DNA of 64,000 nt, taken from assembly GCA_029532625.1 (NCBI GenBank), contig JARFXM010000009.1, positions 620,001-684,000 of the forward strand, read 5' to 3'. This stretch comes from Lomentospora prolificans (lineage: Eukaryota > Ascomycota > Sordariomycetes > Microascales > Microascaceae). The first letter of the stretch is position 1, and each line of letters starts with the position of its first letter. Shown one piece after another: positions 10,857-23,558 of the stretch. Below the pieces are notes generated by a model, which was given only the letters and a program-made list of their open reading frames with translations, did not search any database and was not told the DNA's origin. The position numbers and the translations under genes were made by a program.

Positions 10857-13800
10857 GGTTGCGGTGTATGTGATATTTCGGGCGGACGGTTTTTAGGTGG
10901 TCTTCTGAGGACACTCGGGATTTGTTGAGGAGTGCGCCCTGGATTGTAAGCTTGGCGTTGCGAGGAAGGAGACGAGTCAGTCCAGCTCGACGTTTTGTCA
11001 CTGAACCCCAATAGATGAATGTGGAACAATGACTGTCAATAATGAAGTGCAGAAGTGGGTTGCGATAAGAAGAGGGAGAGAGAAAAAGCGGAAGATGGAG
11101 AGTAGGCGATGGAAGTGAAATCAGAAGCGAAGAAGGAAAGAAGGTGGGCGAGCCTGGGTGTTTAAAGCATTGTGACAGTGACCTTTCATCCGTGGACCTG
11201 GAGGAGGGGCGAGCTTTCTGGATGAATGGCAAATAGCTCGTCCAGTCTTGGGTCCAGTCCTTTCGGCCCAGTCAAGGCAGGTACTCCGTGCCTCCGTTCC
11301 CTTGTTCCCAGGGCTGCTAATTCTCTTGTGTGGAGCGGAAGTATCCTTTGCCCCCAGGGTACTTCGGGGCGTGCGGAGAACCAAAAACGATCAAGGGGGC
11401 CACCACACAGTGGTCGCATGGGACTACTCGTCCACCCTCGAGCAAGCTCAATCGAAGTACCGCCAAGCAGTCAACCTAACTCTCGAGGGTCACGTCATAG
11501 CTATCAGCCCAGTCAAACTCCGCACCAGACGCTAGGATATACTAGCGATTCAATTGGGGGCTTGACTCGTGGTACTTGGCTTTCCATGCTGTATAACCGC
11601 TTCTTGGAGGAAAACAAGGGGCACCGAAGTTGACGAAGGGCTTTGGGGGCGGAGGCTAATAGTCTATTGCCTCCTCCGTGTATCACTGCCGTGAGAGTAC
11701 TACTGGGCATTAGTGGGTTCTGCTGCAACCTGAGTCGCCGTGGGATGGGCTGAGGGAGTGCGGAGAAAAGGGCAACCACCAAGAAATGCTGCGTGCTTCC
11801 TACCTCCGTACCCCCGTACCTGACATGCCTTGAGAAATGCCAGCACCGACCCTTACCGAGAGTTGGCCCAGCCAATGAGCAGGTTGCCATTGCCTAGGGT
11901 ACGTACAGTGTTGGCCAGTGGCAATGCGGGGAAGAAATGGAGTAATAGCATCGAGAAATTAAGGAATTGCCTGCTATAACCTAGCATCCATCCCAGACAC
12001 CAGCAGCAAGCCAGAGCCCTGAGCCTGCGTGAGAGTATCCTCAATGAAGTCCAAAGTACAGCAGGCGGGCGTCAGTGAATGAATCAATGTTTTACCAGAC
12101 CACAATCCCTGGAGACGACAATCCCCCGCTACGGGCAAGGGTTAAAAGGGCCCTCACTGCGTCGTGGGGAGAAGGCGGCCGACGGTTGAACCGTTACGTC
12201 GAATCTCTTGCCCCAGATGGACGATTAGATCCTCCTATCAACAGGCTTGTTTTTCCCGGGCTGCCCTTCAGAACTCTACTTCGGAGTACGGGTCAGCGAC
12301 TGCTACCCTTCCGCGTTCCTTCCTTTTCCCCGACACACGCGGGCGCAGACAACTCAACTGGGTTTAAGTCCACACACACCCCCGTATCCACTCCGCTTGG
12401 ATGGAAGCTAAAAGCCTTTTTTGGATTTTCTATGGAGAATTTCTGGCCAGTTTCCCTTGAACGATGAGGTAAATCTAGGTGTCCGAGGAAAAGAAAGAGC
12501 CATTTTCCGTTTGTGGAGACTAGATAGGGGCACAGCGTGGTTTGGGGCGATAAGCATTGAACCGACCTAACGCAGGGTAGGATGTGACACCCATCGCTCC
12601 CGTTTTGTGGTCTCACTCGCCCGTCTCGTAAGTTTCCAAGCGCCTTGCATATACACTTTTCATATCCCATATCCCATATTCCCGTTTTCCCATCCGCCTG
12701 CGCAACCGGTTCGGTGTAGTGTGGGACACGGTGGGTGCGACTTGATGTAGTCGACGAAGCAACCAAACCGACGATCTCCTTTCTTAATTCCAGTTGTACA
12801 GAGTATGGCATGTATCCTACACTGCCCCTCTGCAAAGGCGGGAGGAGCTGTACTCGTTACAACGATGAAAACATCGAGGGAGCAGAGAACGTGTGTCCAC
12901 CCTCGTTGGCACACCAAATCCCACACGGACCGGCGTGGAACATGCTTAATACGTAGCAGCCAGTCCCACTTCAATTACCTATTCTGAACCCGTGGCCTAC
13001 AGCCAGCAGGATATGGTCCATCTCACTCCTCAAAAGGTATCCGATACCGCCTCTCCAAGTAGGCTTAAATATAGCCATTGGATGGTTCCATTCGCAGATA
13101 CGTACACACAGACACACACACATATATATACCCAGAATCGGTCCCCGCTCCAACATCCCACACATCCCCTGCCTTTGGAAACTCGCCAGTAAGCACAGGT
13201 TCGCAAATCATTAATCTAGTTGCATCCCTTGCGCTTCAGGATATTTGCCAAAAAGGCCTAAACGAAGGAGAGGAGGGGGCTAACAGATGGCTGCGCGGAA
13301 AGCCACCCGAGGCAATAATTGGTGAGGCCTGGAACTCTCCCTGTTCTCTATCGCGCTGAGCCATCGAGGAATGAGAAGGGCCGGAGTCTGATACCACGAT
13401 TTCGTAAGATTTGCGGGTGTCACCGTGGATATGCGAAGCAAGGGGGGAGCGACACCATTCATAGGAGGGCATTCGTCTCCAGTAATATTCATCATTAATT
13501 TCTGCCCCCAGAAGCACTTGTGCAAACGTCACAAATGCAAATGGAGTCAACTCGAGTCCCCAATACATCGAGAGAAGTACAGTTACTGCGAACGTGGACT
13601 GGTAGCCGTCTAAGGTGTGTAACGAGTCGCCCTCCCAAGCTCCGCAAGAATGGAAACCCCTGTCTCCTCTTTTTTCTCGACCTGCTTTCCATCTTCCCGC
13701 TCGAGACGCTTTGTGTTCGGGTGCGATGGATCCCCATTTTTGCATTCCCAGAACAACGGATAGGTATGCGTCAAGTACATCATTTAGGCGAGGCATGTGT

Positions 13801-16800
13801 CCAAAAAACTGATCGATTAAATGAAGGGTCCTCCTTCCTTTCGTCTGTTTTAACTGTCTTATTAAAGAGTAGCAGCCTTGCCTAAGCTACTCTATATTTC
13901 TCTGGGCAAAGTCGGGCAAGGCTGCTGGAAGGAAACAGAAATGTTGGGATGAAGTCTGCGATTGTTTCTGTGAGGTCATCGGAGAAGGGTTACGTTCTTG
14001 GCTCTTTTCCCTTCGTCCTGCCGAGCGAGGGCTTGGCGCGGTGCCATAGTGGTACCTCGCATGTCTCAAAGTCTGGGCATTTGGGGCTAGAGAACGATGA
14101 GAAAGTCTGGGCAAAATAGAAGGTGTGGAAGGGGAAAGTACAGGGCGTCGGGATCTGCACCCTGCAAGCCACACTGCGCAAAAATCGCCGTTTGCCCAGC
14201 CAGAGGTTTGCGGGTAAAGACTTGGCAGAACGTGGAAACTGCCTGGTCTCCAGGGCTTCTCGACAATTGCTATAGTGGGAGTAGCGGTCCGGTAGAGGCT
14301 GTTAAATGAAGAAGTCTTGGCTCTGGGAATGGAAGGCTGGGCATCGACGAGGCGATCGAAAAAGGATACGTCATTTGACTATCGCGAGGAATCAAGTGGA
14401 AGAAGCAGCAGGAAGAGAAGAGCAAGTAATGTCCCGGCCTTCGGCGTACGAAGTGAGCGGAATAATCAATTTGCACATCCATTAACGAGGAAATAAATTC
14501 ATTGATGGAAAAAGAAACAATTTGCAGTGGCCGCAAGTATAGGGACAAGCCTCCACCGGGCGTATACATGTCTATTCAAAGTTGTAGGAGGAGCATGAAC
14601 TAATCCTTCCCCAACGTACCTACACAAATGAGGTACTTCTACGTACTCTGCCAGCCATTTTGCGGGGTTCCAACAGTCAACAGGGCCTCGCCCATGGGGA
14701 ACAGGGCCGGGCAACTTGAATCCCTTATTCCCGGCCCGAGAAAGTGAGCAGAGGGCGACGAAGCCTACGAAACGCCAAGAGCATCCGTTCGCCTTTCCCC
14801 AGAGCTACCGCTTGTTCGTTCGATTTCTTTGATCTTTGTTGGCTGGGGTTCGAGTTTTTAGCTCTCGCTCGCTCCAGGACAAAAGGAACTTGACATCTAC
14901 CTATGGAGATGTGGTTGGTAACACCTCGGATATCTTGTCGTTAGGATGACCCGCATGATAATTAGTCCTGTTTCTTGGGTGGCTTCCTCAACGTTTCTTT
15001 CCAAAGGCCCCCTACCTGGCTCAAAACTAGCTTCCCCCAATTCCGAGTAGATTCATGGTACTTGCCTTTTGCAGTTGCTGCGCCATCGTATGGGTATGTG
15101 GGTGGTGGGCGTTACCATCCAATCTGAAGTGACAGCGCGTTTTTGGCATGGTCAAGATCGATGCGGAGTAACGGGTGGTGGCAAGGCCACGTTTTTTGTC
15201 ACCAAGTCCCTTGTCACTGTGGCCAGCACATTCAGACGTCTTCACGCCCTCTTTTCCCCCTGGAGGAGCATCGGGGTGTGCGTTTGCGGATGTATAGGCC
15301 ACCCACTTTTCCTTTACTCTTTCCGCCTCCTCCGAAGCCCATCAGGCGAGGCGAAATCTAATGGTTTCTCCTCTGCCGGACACCCAACTTTGTTATACAC
15401 ACAAGGTGTCCCTTCGAACTGTTGAGGAGGGGCGCGATGCTTATCCAGTGATAAAGGGTCCATCTCGCCTATAATATTGCCGTAGACTCAGCCAAAGTGG
15501 ATCTCTCTCCCGAATCAAGACCACCAGCTAGGTGCTGTCGCAAGTCTCCGGAATAGGTGGAGAAAGTCGCGCACTCGACACGCGAACTTAGCTTCGTATC
15601 TAGAGTAGGGTGGACTCGTTGGTTCACCCCAGGTTGCTGGGTCCCAGGCGGCACAGGTGGTCAAATGGCTCCACGGGTTCGCTCTGAAAGGTGGGAGTGT
15701 TATGTACCTTAATTCACGCTGGCCTGGGAGTTCTACAATTATTGGTCAAGCTTTGTTTCAAGAGCGGGTTTTCCGCCTCATAGGTTGGACGAACGGAACT
15801 TCCGTGTTCTCTCTGAGAGCCTGGCTCTGCCACGCATTCTCACCTCTACGTTTTCTCGGGCCCTTCCAATATTTAACTGTAGAAAGACCGTCATGAAATT
15901 CGAAGGGGAGCTTGCGACACACGCCTTTATGCGAACTATTACGCTTCACACCCACTCACCAGCCCCTTTGTACGATGTCTTTGGTGGGCTTTCTAGATCA
16001 TGGAATTCCAAGGCAGTCCGAATCGCGAACTGCGAATTTTGACCGAGGCAGGACCGAACCTTTTCACGTTTAACCAACTTATAATGACATCCATCCCCAA
16101 ACAGAGAGGATGTAGGTTCTCTAATATCGCGGATGCTCTGGAGGGGGGCCACCAGCGTTATCCACCTGGCGGTTATCGAGGTGTCTTTCTTCTGTAGGCC
16201 TCGATATTAGGCGTAGACAGACACTCTTTTGTCCCGAACGTCGAGATGTGGAGAAAATGGAGAGAATAAGAAATGCGCATCGTGCGTTATACGTTGGCCT
16301 CGCTTTTAACCCAACGCCAAGTAAATGTTATCTGGCGGCTCAAGATACTGCGGTTTCCGGCTCTATCGCCAAAATGTTCCAAGCCCTGCCGCAACCAGGT
16401 TGAGAACATACCGTTTGCCAAGCACCTCCTCCCAATATCAGCGATTTGAGCCAAGGCGGGAATATTAGCCACACCCCCCGTCCGGGTTTTTATTCTCGGC
16501 TGTTGGCACGACACCTGTTCACCGGAGTATATAGCGTAGACACGAGCTCCGTCTCCGTCTCTCTTATGCATACGCGCACACACACGCCTAATTTCAATCT
16601 ATCCAAAGCTCATGCTCGTTGTTTGCTAAACTCGTTCTGCTTACCATTTGCAACGGGAAGACGGAGGCGGGGGTCGCTAACCCCTAAGACATCTCCGACG
16701 ATTGAGTCGAGATTGGGGGAAGCGGCCATTCTTTTGTTGATCGGAAGAAACTCACCCGGGCTCTTGTTAGATGCAAAGCTAGGTGTAGATAATGTAGGGG

Positions 16801-17075
16801 ACGTGCACTTTGCCCGCTACGGGCACTAAGACTTGTGACAGCACCGAAGCACCTGTTTACTAGGTTGAATCAGTGACAGAGTCAAAGTGCTAGGGGCCTA
16901 AAAGAGGGATCGGCTTATGTCAGTGGATAGCTAGGCAGCTAGCAGTGCGGGCTTGGAGGACATGCCTCTGTCACAATCGATCGACATCATTGCATTGGAG
17001 GTGTTGGTACATTTGTTTATCTATGGCCTCCCCAGGATACATTAAAAGCTCCATTGTGTGAAAGACAGTTGTTCC
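10857..17075. other. 6.2 kb gene-free region upstream of acetyl-CoA synthetase
   Basis: No open frame here exceeds about 190 codons. None shows a recognisable domain, and the longest ones lie on the minus strand without matching splice signals. The left end (about 10857-11200) should be the 5' UTR and promoter of acetyl-CoA synthetase; the right end is the 3' flank of RFC5. Short dinucleotide repeats (AC/AT near 13108-13131) occur. I see no transposase or reverse transcriptase remnant and no strong AT skew of the kind left by heavy repeat-induced point mutation. Confidence 0.5.
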
Positions 17076-18283
17076 TTACATATCCATGCTCATCAAGTAC
17101 ATTTCGAGTATTCTCATAAACTTGGCCACAAACGCCTCTAGGTGGAAGATGACCTTGGTCCCCATCTTGATGCGGTGCTCGTAGAAGGCGGCCCACTTAA
17201 TGACCTCGCCCTTTAGCTCGTCGTCAATCATGGTGATGAGCTTGAACGTGAGGGTGGTTAGGATAGTAGTGGCAGGTATGCAGTGCGTCAATAGATCGTA
17301 GAGCTGGGTTCGGACTTCAAGGATTCTTCTCGGCGTACGCTCCTCCATGATTTGCTTAGCGACCTGCCCGATTAGGGCCTCCCAATCTGGCGGGGGTATC
17401 GGTGTGTCGTCTGTTACTTTCTCACTGCAAAGTTGTTAGCGCGAAGCTGAATTAGGGATGGGGCAGCTGCCATAGGAGCAGCGTGCAGCATGCATGGTAA
17501 GCAACTTACTTTTGCGAGTGCACCGTCTCATACATGAGTAGGGCCTTTCGAAGATTCCTTCCGCTCTCCTCGGCTATCCTCTGGTGGAGGCCCTTGACCA
17601 CGGGCCAACCCTCCTTCTTCGCCGATTGAGCCAACGCCTCGCAGATCTCTTTGTGTGTGGGCGCCGCCACTCGCACGAGAAGCGTACGGGACCGAATAGG
17701 CGCAATGATGTTTGCAGTCGAATTCGCAAGCAAGATGAGTCGCAAATTGGGCGAATATTTTTCCATTGTTCGTCGCAAGGCTGCCTGGGCGTCACGGGTG
17801 AGGTGATCCGCCTCGTTTATCACAACGACCTTGAACCTCTGTTTCGCGGACTGGTCTACCTGCTGCGTCTGCGCAACCTCCTTAAGGAGGTCTTGCACAA
17901 CTACCCTGTCATAGTTGCCGACGTCTGAGGGAGTGATTTCGAGGTGATAGATGGAGGCGACGATGTTGAATTCGAGCTTGCGGTTTGAACTCGTCTGGAA
18001 AACTCGTGCATCGATCTTGATCTTTTCGACACCAGGGCCGTAGAGTTCTTTTAGTGTCGCTACTATCCTTGTTTTCTTTCCGGCTCCCGAAGGTCCGTAA
18101 ACTAGAAGATGGGGGAAGTCTCCGCTCTGGGCCTGTATCGACGGGTTAGAAGATGGACTTCATGCTGGGCCGGGAAAGAGCTGAGGATTGTCATACCAGC
18201 GATCGCAGGCGGTCTGATAGATCTGGGTGGTATGTGAGGGCGTCTAGCGACCTTGGCCGGTGTTTATCTACTATGAGCGCCAT
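17076..18283 (-). CDS. RFC5: replication factor C small subunit (yeast Rfc5 / human RFC3 type)
   Basis: AAA+ subunit of the clamp loader that places PCNA on primed DNA. Three exons, 18197-18283, 17510-18132 and 17076-17424, join in phase to 352 residues, close to the yeast protein (354). The N-terminus MALIVDKHRPRSL is typical of the subunit. The Walker A region reads GPSGAGKKT (about 43-51), with the GKK variant usual for this subunit. The Walker B/sensor region includes NEADHLTRDAQAALRR (about 131-146), and SRTLLVRV follows. The C-terminal helical collar domain ends in MYLMSMDM. It lies on the minus strand, 0.7 kb from MRPL16 and 2 kb from RFC1, which encodes the large subunit of the same complex. 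Two ACGCGT boxes lie about 110 nt upstream of the start. Confidence 0.96.
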
Positions 18284-19009
18284 TGAGAGCCTGGACAATT
18301 GATCGCTCACGTATATTGTGAAGGTTTTCTTGTGGAGGTTGAAAGTGGAATGTGGGGAGTGAAGTCGACGTTCATGCTTTGGCGGTTGCAGACGCGTTTA
18401 CGCGTTGAGTGGAGTTGGGGTACAATTCAGCTCTTTTGACGTTGGCCACCAGCCCAGTCAGCACAGAGCCACGATTGATTGGCTCCGCCTGAGAGACCGC
18501 CAATTGCACCGTAGACATCATTATTGCTCGCTGCACCCATGGATTTGTTGGTGATCTGGCTCTCTGCGAAACTTATCTGCTAAGAGAAGCAACGCTTGGT
18601 TAAAGATGCGAGATGAAGTAGTTATACCCTGGTCAGCTTTAGAAAAAATCAATCTCGAAGTGATATTTAATGAGTGGTCTCCCCTACTCTGGGATCTTTC
18701 GAAACTGACCCAAGTATACTCCCATCAGGACATCAGGACAAGTCGGGAGGCGGTAGAAACGAGCTCACAAAATAGCGTTTAGTTTTCTCAGGCCCTTCAT
18801 AGGTTGTCCTCGTCTACATCACTCCCCTAGTAGTACCTAGATTTCAATGCGCTATACTCTTGGGGGTTAGTTTCATGGCCTGGTATTTATAGTGTTCACA
18901 TCTATTGCTACATATGCTCAAGGATCTAAAGTCCTCTATATCCCAAGGGTAATGATGGTACAATCAGCGCCTGCCAGACTTTGCCTCATGGTCTGTGTCT
19001 TCGGGACGA
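18284..19009. other. RFC5 promoter and MRPL16 3' flank
   Basis: No coding sequence supported. The left part holds the RFC5 upstream region with the paired ACGCGT boxes. The right part is the downstream flank of MRPL16. Confidence 0.6.
18392..18405. promoter_or_regulatory. paired MluI cell-cycle boxes (MCB) upstream of RFC5
   Basis: Two perfect ACGCGT hexamers (18392-18397 and 18400-18405) are separated by only two bases, about 110-120 nt upstream of the RFC5 start codon. In yeasts this is the binding site of MBF (Mbp1/Swi6 or Cdc10/Res), which switches on DNA replication genes at G1/S. Seen directly: site and position. Inferred: function in this organism. Confidence 0.65.
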
Positions 19010-19865
19010 TTAGTTGGTAGAGGTAGGTTCGGTGGTTGTCTCGGAGTTAGTGACTAGGGGCGCGGAGCTCTTCTGAGCAGCGGCTAGCAGCGCTGGCGGG
19101 ATATCCTTCCTTCGCGGCCTCTTAAGTTCATCCAAAGTGACTCCGTCGAGCTTAGTCGTGCCTACGACCGCTGCCTCTCCCTTCCTCACGCACTCATAGT
19201 GGCCTATACGAAGAAATCGTTGGTTACTACACTCGATCGGACGAGACGTAGGTACTTACCAGGCAGCTTGTTACCAGCCAAGCGGAGGGCATCCAAGATG
19301 ACTTTCTCGTGGGCAAGACCCTTGATTTCGAAGAGAATTTGGTTGACCGCGATTCTGGCAGCCCAGTAGTCGAAGGAACCCTTACCCTTGCCCATACGAG
19401 TCTAGATAAACCATTAGTGGTTGTCTAAGGACTGTATAGTGCTCCGGAACTTCATACCTCGTTACCACTGGTGTACACACCAACGTTACAGCACACACGC
19501 TTGTACAGGCGGTATTTTTCACCTCGGAGTCTCGTTTTTATCGTGTCTTCTGCCATCTTTAAATGCTTGGCGCTGATTCTCCGGTGGTGGTCGTTCATGC
19601 GCAGGCCGTAGTCGCCCCAAATGACCGTCGTTCCCTTCGTCGATCCACCCGTGGCAACCCTAGGACGACCTTTCATCATCTTCTTCGTGCGGTCAATCGA
19701 GGGTTCGAGCCAATTGCCCATCATGACCGATGTCGTCGAGAGAAAGCGAACATGGTTAGGGGGCCCAAGGGCAAGACTGGCATTGGTCGATGCGATTGGG
19801 AGGGAAGAGGCTATTCGGAGGCCTCGAAAGGCATTCGACAACGCCGTCGTGGCATTGCGCTTCAT
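19010..19865 (-). CDS. MRPL16: mitochondrial large-subunit ribosomal protein uL16m
   Basis: Component of the mitochondrial 54S ribosomal subunit near the tRNA-binding region. Three exons, 19458-19865, 19260-19401 and 19010-19203, give 247 residues. The N-terminus (about 1-50) is rich in Ala, Ser, Arg and Asn and lacks acidic residues, as expected for a mitochondrial targeting sequence. The L16 core follows from about 65 (GRPRVATGGSTKGTTVIWGD), with the conserved TRMGKGKGSFDYWAA segment (about 137-151) and FEIKGLAHEKVILDALRLAGNKLPG. A C-terminal tail of about 55 residues, rich in Ala, Ser and Thr, extends beyond the bacterial fold. It shares a 376-bp divergent promoter with RFC1. Confidence 0.95.
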
Positions 19866-20241
19866 CGTTTCGTCGTTGGAGGCTGTTCTGTGCCGATTCG
19901 AATTGATCTGTCAAGGCCTTTGAGCTCCCCGAAAAAATAACATTCCATGTTCTGGCTGCCAGTTGGTAATGTCACGTGATCAGGCGAAGTCCACTTAAAG
20001 TTAGTGTCACGTAGCTGACGCGAGAAACGCCGCATTTTGACGGGAACCGTGCTGTGCCACGCTAGGCTTCCTTGTGGGTTTGAGGATTGTGAATCTTGCC
20101 TACCTTGGGGCGTAGGCCGCTCAAAACTAGCGGACATCCATCAATTGTTTCTAGGGAAGCATCCGCGGCGATTTACTTCTCATCACATCTTCCATTTTCT
20201 GTCTCGGAGACTCCTATCTCGCCAAGAACCGGTTGCCCAGC
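19866..20241. promoter_or_regulatory. shared divergent promoter of MRPL16 and RFC1
   Basis: The 376 bp between the two start codons contain a CACGTG palindrome within GTCACGTGAT (19971-19980), a related GTCACGTAG element (about 20006-20014), and ACGCGA (20018-20023) in the context TGACGCGAGAAACGCC. The first is a typical bHLH/bZIP core; the last resembles a one-mismatch MCB box. The positions are seen directly; factor binding is inference. Confidence 0.5.
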
Positions 20242-23200
20242 ATGCCTGATATCAGGAACTTCTTTGGCCCCAAGGGAGGCGCGCCACCAGCTAAGCCAGT
20301 GAAAAAGGCGCCCGCCGAGGACACCAAAACAAAGCGAGCCAGTACGCCAATCCACGGTTGTACTTTTTGTGGAAGCTCGGGACTGACTTGTGTTCTAGAA
20401 GCTCGCAAGGTTGTTGACGATAGCGATGACGAGCTCGTCGAGTGGGTTTCTCTCCATACTTACTGTGCATTCCACACTAACGTGATGTAGAGAAACGAAA
20501 CCTACCCCTAAGGCCGCGCCGAAAACTAAGCCCAAGTTAGTACCCCAATGCCCCCTCGAGAGCGGTGGTTCTGACAGCACTTAGGGCGAACGAGATCAAG
20601 GGAGTTGAAACTACTACCAGCGCGTACTTCTCCTCCGATAAGACTAGCAAGACGTCAAAGGCCGCGCCGACTACGAAAAGCCCTATGAAAGCCGAGGTTC
20701 CCGTCCGTTCGAGCCCTCGTACGAAGAAAGTAGCCGATCCACCTGCACCAAAGTCAGTAAACAGCACACAGCCCGCTTCCAAAAGGAAGACGACTTCGTA
20801 CCGCGACTACGGGGAAAACGACGACGACGACGATGTGTATATGGAGGATGCAGACGAGGATGCAGATGATATCCACGCTGCTGATATGAAGAGTAGGAGC
20901 AAGCGTCGGAATGATGACTACATGGAGGAAGAGAGTGAAGAGGAGGTTCTGCCCAAGCCTAAGCGCGTAGCTTCTCGTGGTTCCGCTTTGCGTGCCACTT
21001 CGGAAGCCAAATCCACACCGCCGAAGAAGAGAAAGTCCCCAGAACCAGAATCAGAGGAGTCTGAAGAGGAAGTGCCTCGGAAGAGGGCGGCTCCGTCACG
21101 GCCACGAGCTCCAAAGGTGGCGAAGACCTCAAAGGACGATGAGGATCCTGATATAAAAAAAATCCTTGACGACATCCCTACCGTTCGTCCTCCGACGCCA
21201 CCTCCGGCAAACCCCAGCGCGAAATTCAACTGGCGAGCTGCCAAGGGTGGCAGCAACGCCCAAGCTCCTAGCGCCTCCAACGTCGAACTTCCCGAGGGTG
21301 AGGATGGTTGTCTGGCGGGACTCACGTTCGTCTTTACCGGTATCCTACAAACCCTTGATCGAGAGGTAGCCCAGGCATTAGTCAAGAAGTATGATGGTAA
21401 GGTAACCGGTCAGCCGAGTAGCAAGACAAGCTATGTTGTGCTCGGTGAGGATGCAGGCCCCAGCAAACTTGCCAAGATTAAGGCCCATGGTATCAAGACG
21501 ATCAATGAAGAGGGTTTGTTCGAGTTGATTAGACGACTCCCTGCCCACGGCGGTAGCGGTAAAGGAGCCGAGAAGGCACGCCAAAAAAAGCAGGAGGAGG
21601 AAGCCAAGGCGAGACAACAGGCGATCGAGATGGAGCGAGAGGAGAAAGCCCGCAAGGCTGAGGCGGAAAAGGCTGCGAAGGCGGCTGCCACCTCTCGTGG
21701 CATTGCTGCTCCGACTCAGCAGGCCGCCGCTGCACAGCTCTGGACTTCAAAATACGCCCCCGCACAGCTGTCACATATCTGCGGAAACAAGTCTAATGTG
21801 GAAAAGATTCAGAACTGGCTTAACAATTGGCAAAAGTCTAAGAAGTACGACTTTCAGAGGCGTGGTGCTGACGGAACTGGCGGCAGCCGGGCCATCATCA
21901 TCTCCGGCCCTCCTGGGATTGGCAAGACCACAGCTGCTCACCTGGCAGCAAAGCTCGCTGGCTACGACATCCTGGAAAGCAATGCGAGTGACACCCGAAG
22001 CAAGCGGCTGGTAGAGGACGGCCTCGGCGATGTTATGGACAACACTTCCCTTCGTGGATACTTTGCAGGGGATGGTAAACAGGTCGATTCTACGAAGAAG
22101 AAGATGGTTCTTATCATGGATGAGGTCGATGGTATGTCGGCCGGCGACCGCGGTGGTGTTGCGGCGCTTGCTAAGTTCTGCAAGAAGACGGAAGTCCCGC
22201 TAATTCTTATCTGCAACGATCGTCGCCTACCAAAGATGAAGCCCTTTGACCACGTTGCCTTGGACATCAAGTTCCAGCGGCCCACTGTCGACCAAATCCG
22301 ATCTCGGGTAATGACCATCTGTCATAGGGAGGGATTGAAGCTGTCTCCGCAAGTAATAAATGCTCTCATTGAGGGCTGCAACAAGGATATTCGACAGATC
22401 GTCAATATGCTCTCCACCATCAAGTTGGATCAAACCTCTATCGACTTTGACCAGACTAAATCGATGACCAAGGCATGGGAGAAGCATGTCATCCTGAAAC
22501 CATGGGACATCTGCCAGAAAATGCTTGGCGGTGGCTTATTTGCCCCGTCGAGCACTGCTACCTTGAATGAGAAGATCGAGCTCTATTTCAATGATCACGA
22601 GTTCAGCTTCCTCATGATTCAGGAGAATTACCTCAGGACCAGGCCGGCTCTACTTAACGGCAAGGGATATACTCCCCGTGAAGCCAAGCTCAAGGCTCTT
22701 GAATTAGTTGACAAGGCTGCGGAAAGTATCAGCGACGGTGACCTGGTGGATCGCATGATTCACGGACCCCAACAACACTGGAGCCTCATGCCTACTCATG
22801 CCATCTTCAGTACTGTCCGGCCTGCGAGTTTCATGGCTGGTCAGCTCACCGATAACGGCTTCACTGCCTGGTTTGGAAACAATAGCAAGCAGGGCAAGCT
22901 GGGCCGGTTTGTCCGCGAAATTCATAGTCACATGCGCCTCAGGGCGTCTGGGGACCATACTGAGGTCCGCCAGCAATACCTCCCAGTGCTATGGAATCAG
23001 ACTATCAAGCGTCTGGCCGTGGATGGCAAGGAGGCTGTCGAGGATGTCATTGAGCTTATGGACAGTTACTACTTGACCCGAGATGACATGGATTACATGA
23101 CAGAGTTGGGTCTTGGTCCGCAGCGGGATCGGCCTGGAATGATTGATACGCAGGTTAAAGCGCATTTTACTAGAACGTAAGTCTCAATCCGTCCCAATTT

Positions 23201-23558
23201 CGCGCGTCTGGGGCTTCAAAAGCTAACTCTGGCTCCTAGGTACAATGCCATGAGCCACCCACTGCCGTTCATGAAGGCGAGCACGTCACTTGCGGCGCCG
23301 AAGAGGTCGAAGGATGTGCCCGATCTCGAGGAAGCTGTTGAGGAAGAAGATGACGCCGATGTGGCAGAACCAGAGCCAGCCAATGACGATGAGGAACTTG
23401 ATTTGAAGGCTGATAAGTACATTAGAAAGCCGAAACCCAAGGCAAAGAAACCGGCGAAGAAGAAGGCAGCTACAGTAGACGATGACGACGACGACGACAA
23501 CAAGCCAAAGGCAAGAGGCAAGAAGGGAGCAGCTGCGAAGGGCAGGGGCAAGAAATAA
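20242..23558 (+). CDS. RFC1: replication factor C large subunit
   Basis: Large AAA+ subunit of the clamp loader. Five exons, 20242-20341, 20399-20441, 20491-20535, 20585-23176 and 23240-23558, give 1032 residues. The N-terminus MPDIRNFFGPKGG has a PCNA-binding-like IxxFF motif, as in yeast Rfc1. A long charged, low-complexity segment with nuclear-localisation-like KKRK clusters follows. A BRCT domain lies at about 303-381, and a Lys/Glu/Ala-rich helical stretch (about 390-430) links it to the AAA+ module. Walker A is GPPGIGKTT (about 502-510) and Walker B is LIMDEVDG (about 569-576). The RFC1-specific C-terminal domain follows, and the tail is a very acidic then Lys-rich sequence. The first three exons are short and were placed by phase and family similarity, so their exact borders are a little less sure than the rest. 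Confidence 0.95.

Noticed and set aside
12293..12835. 180-codon minus-strand open frame in the 6.2 kb gap
   Set aside because: As above; no domain and no supporting signals.
13236..13796. 186-codon minus-strand open frame in the 6.2 kb gap
   Set aside because: No recognisable domain, mixed composition, no splice continuation; length is expected by chance in this much sequence.
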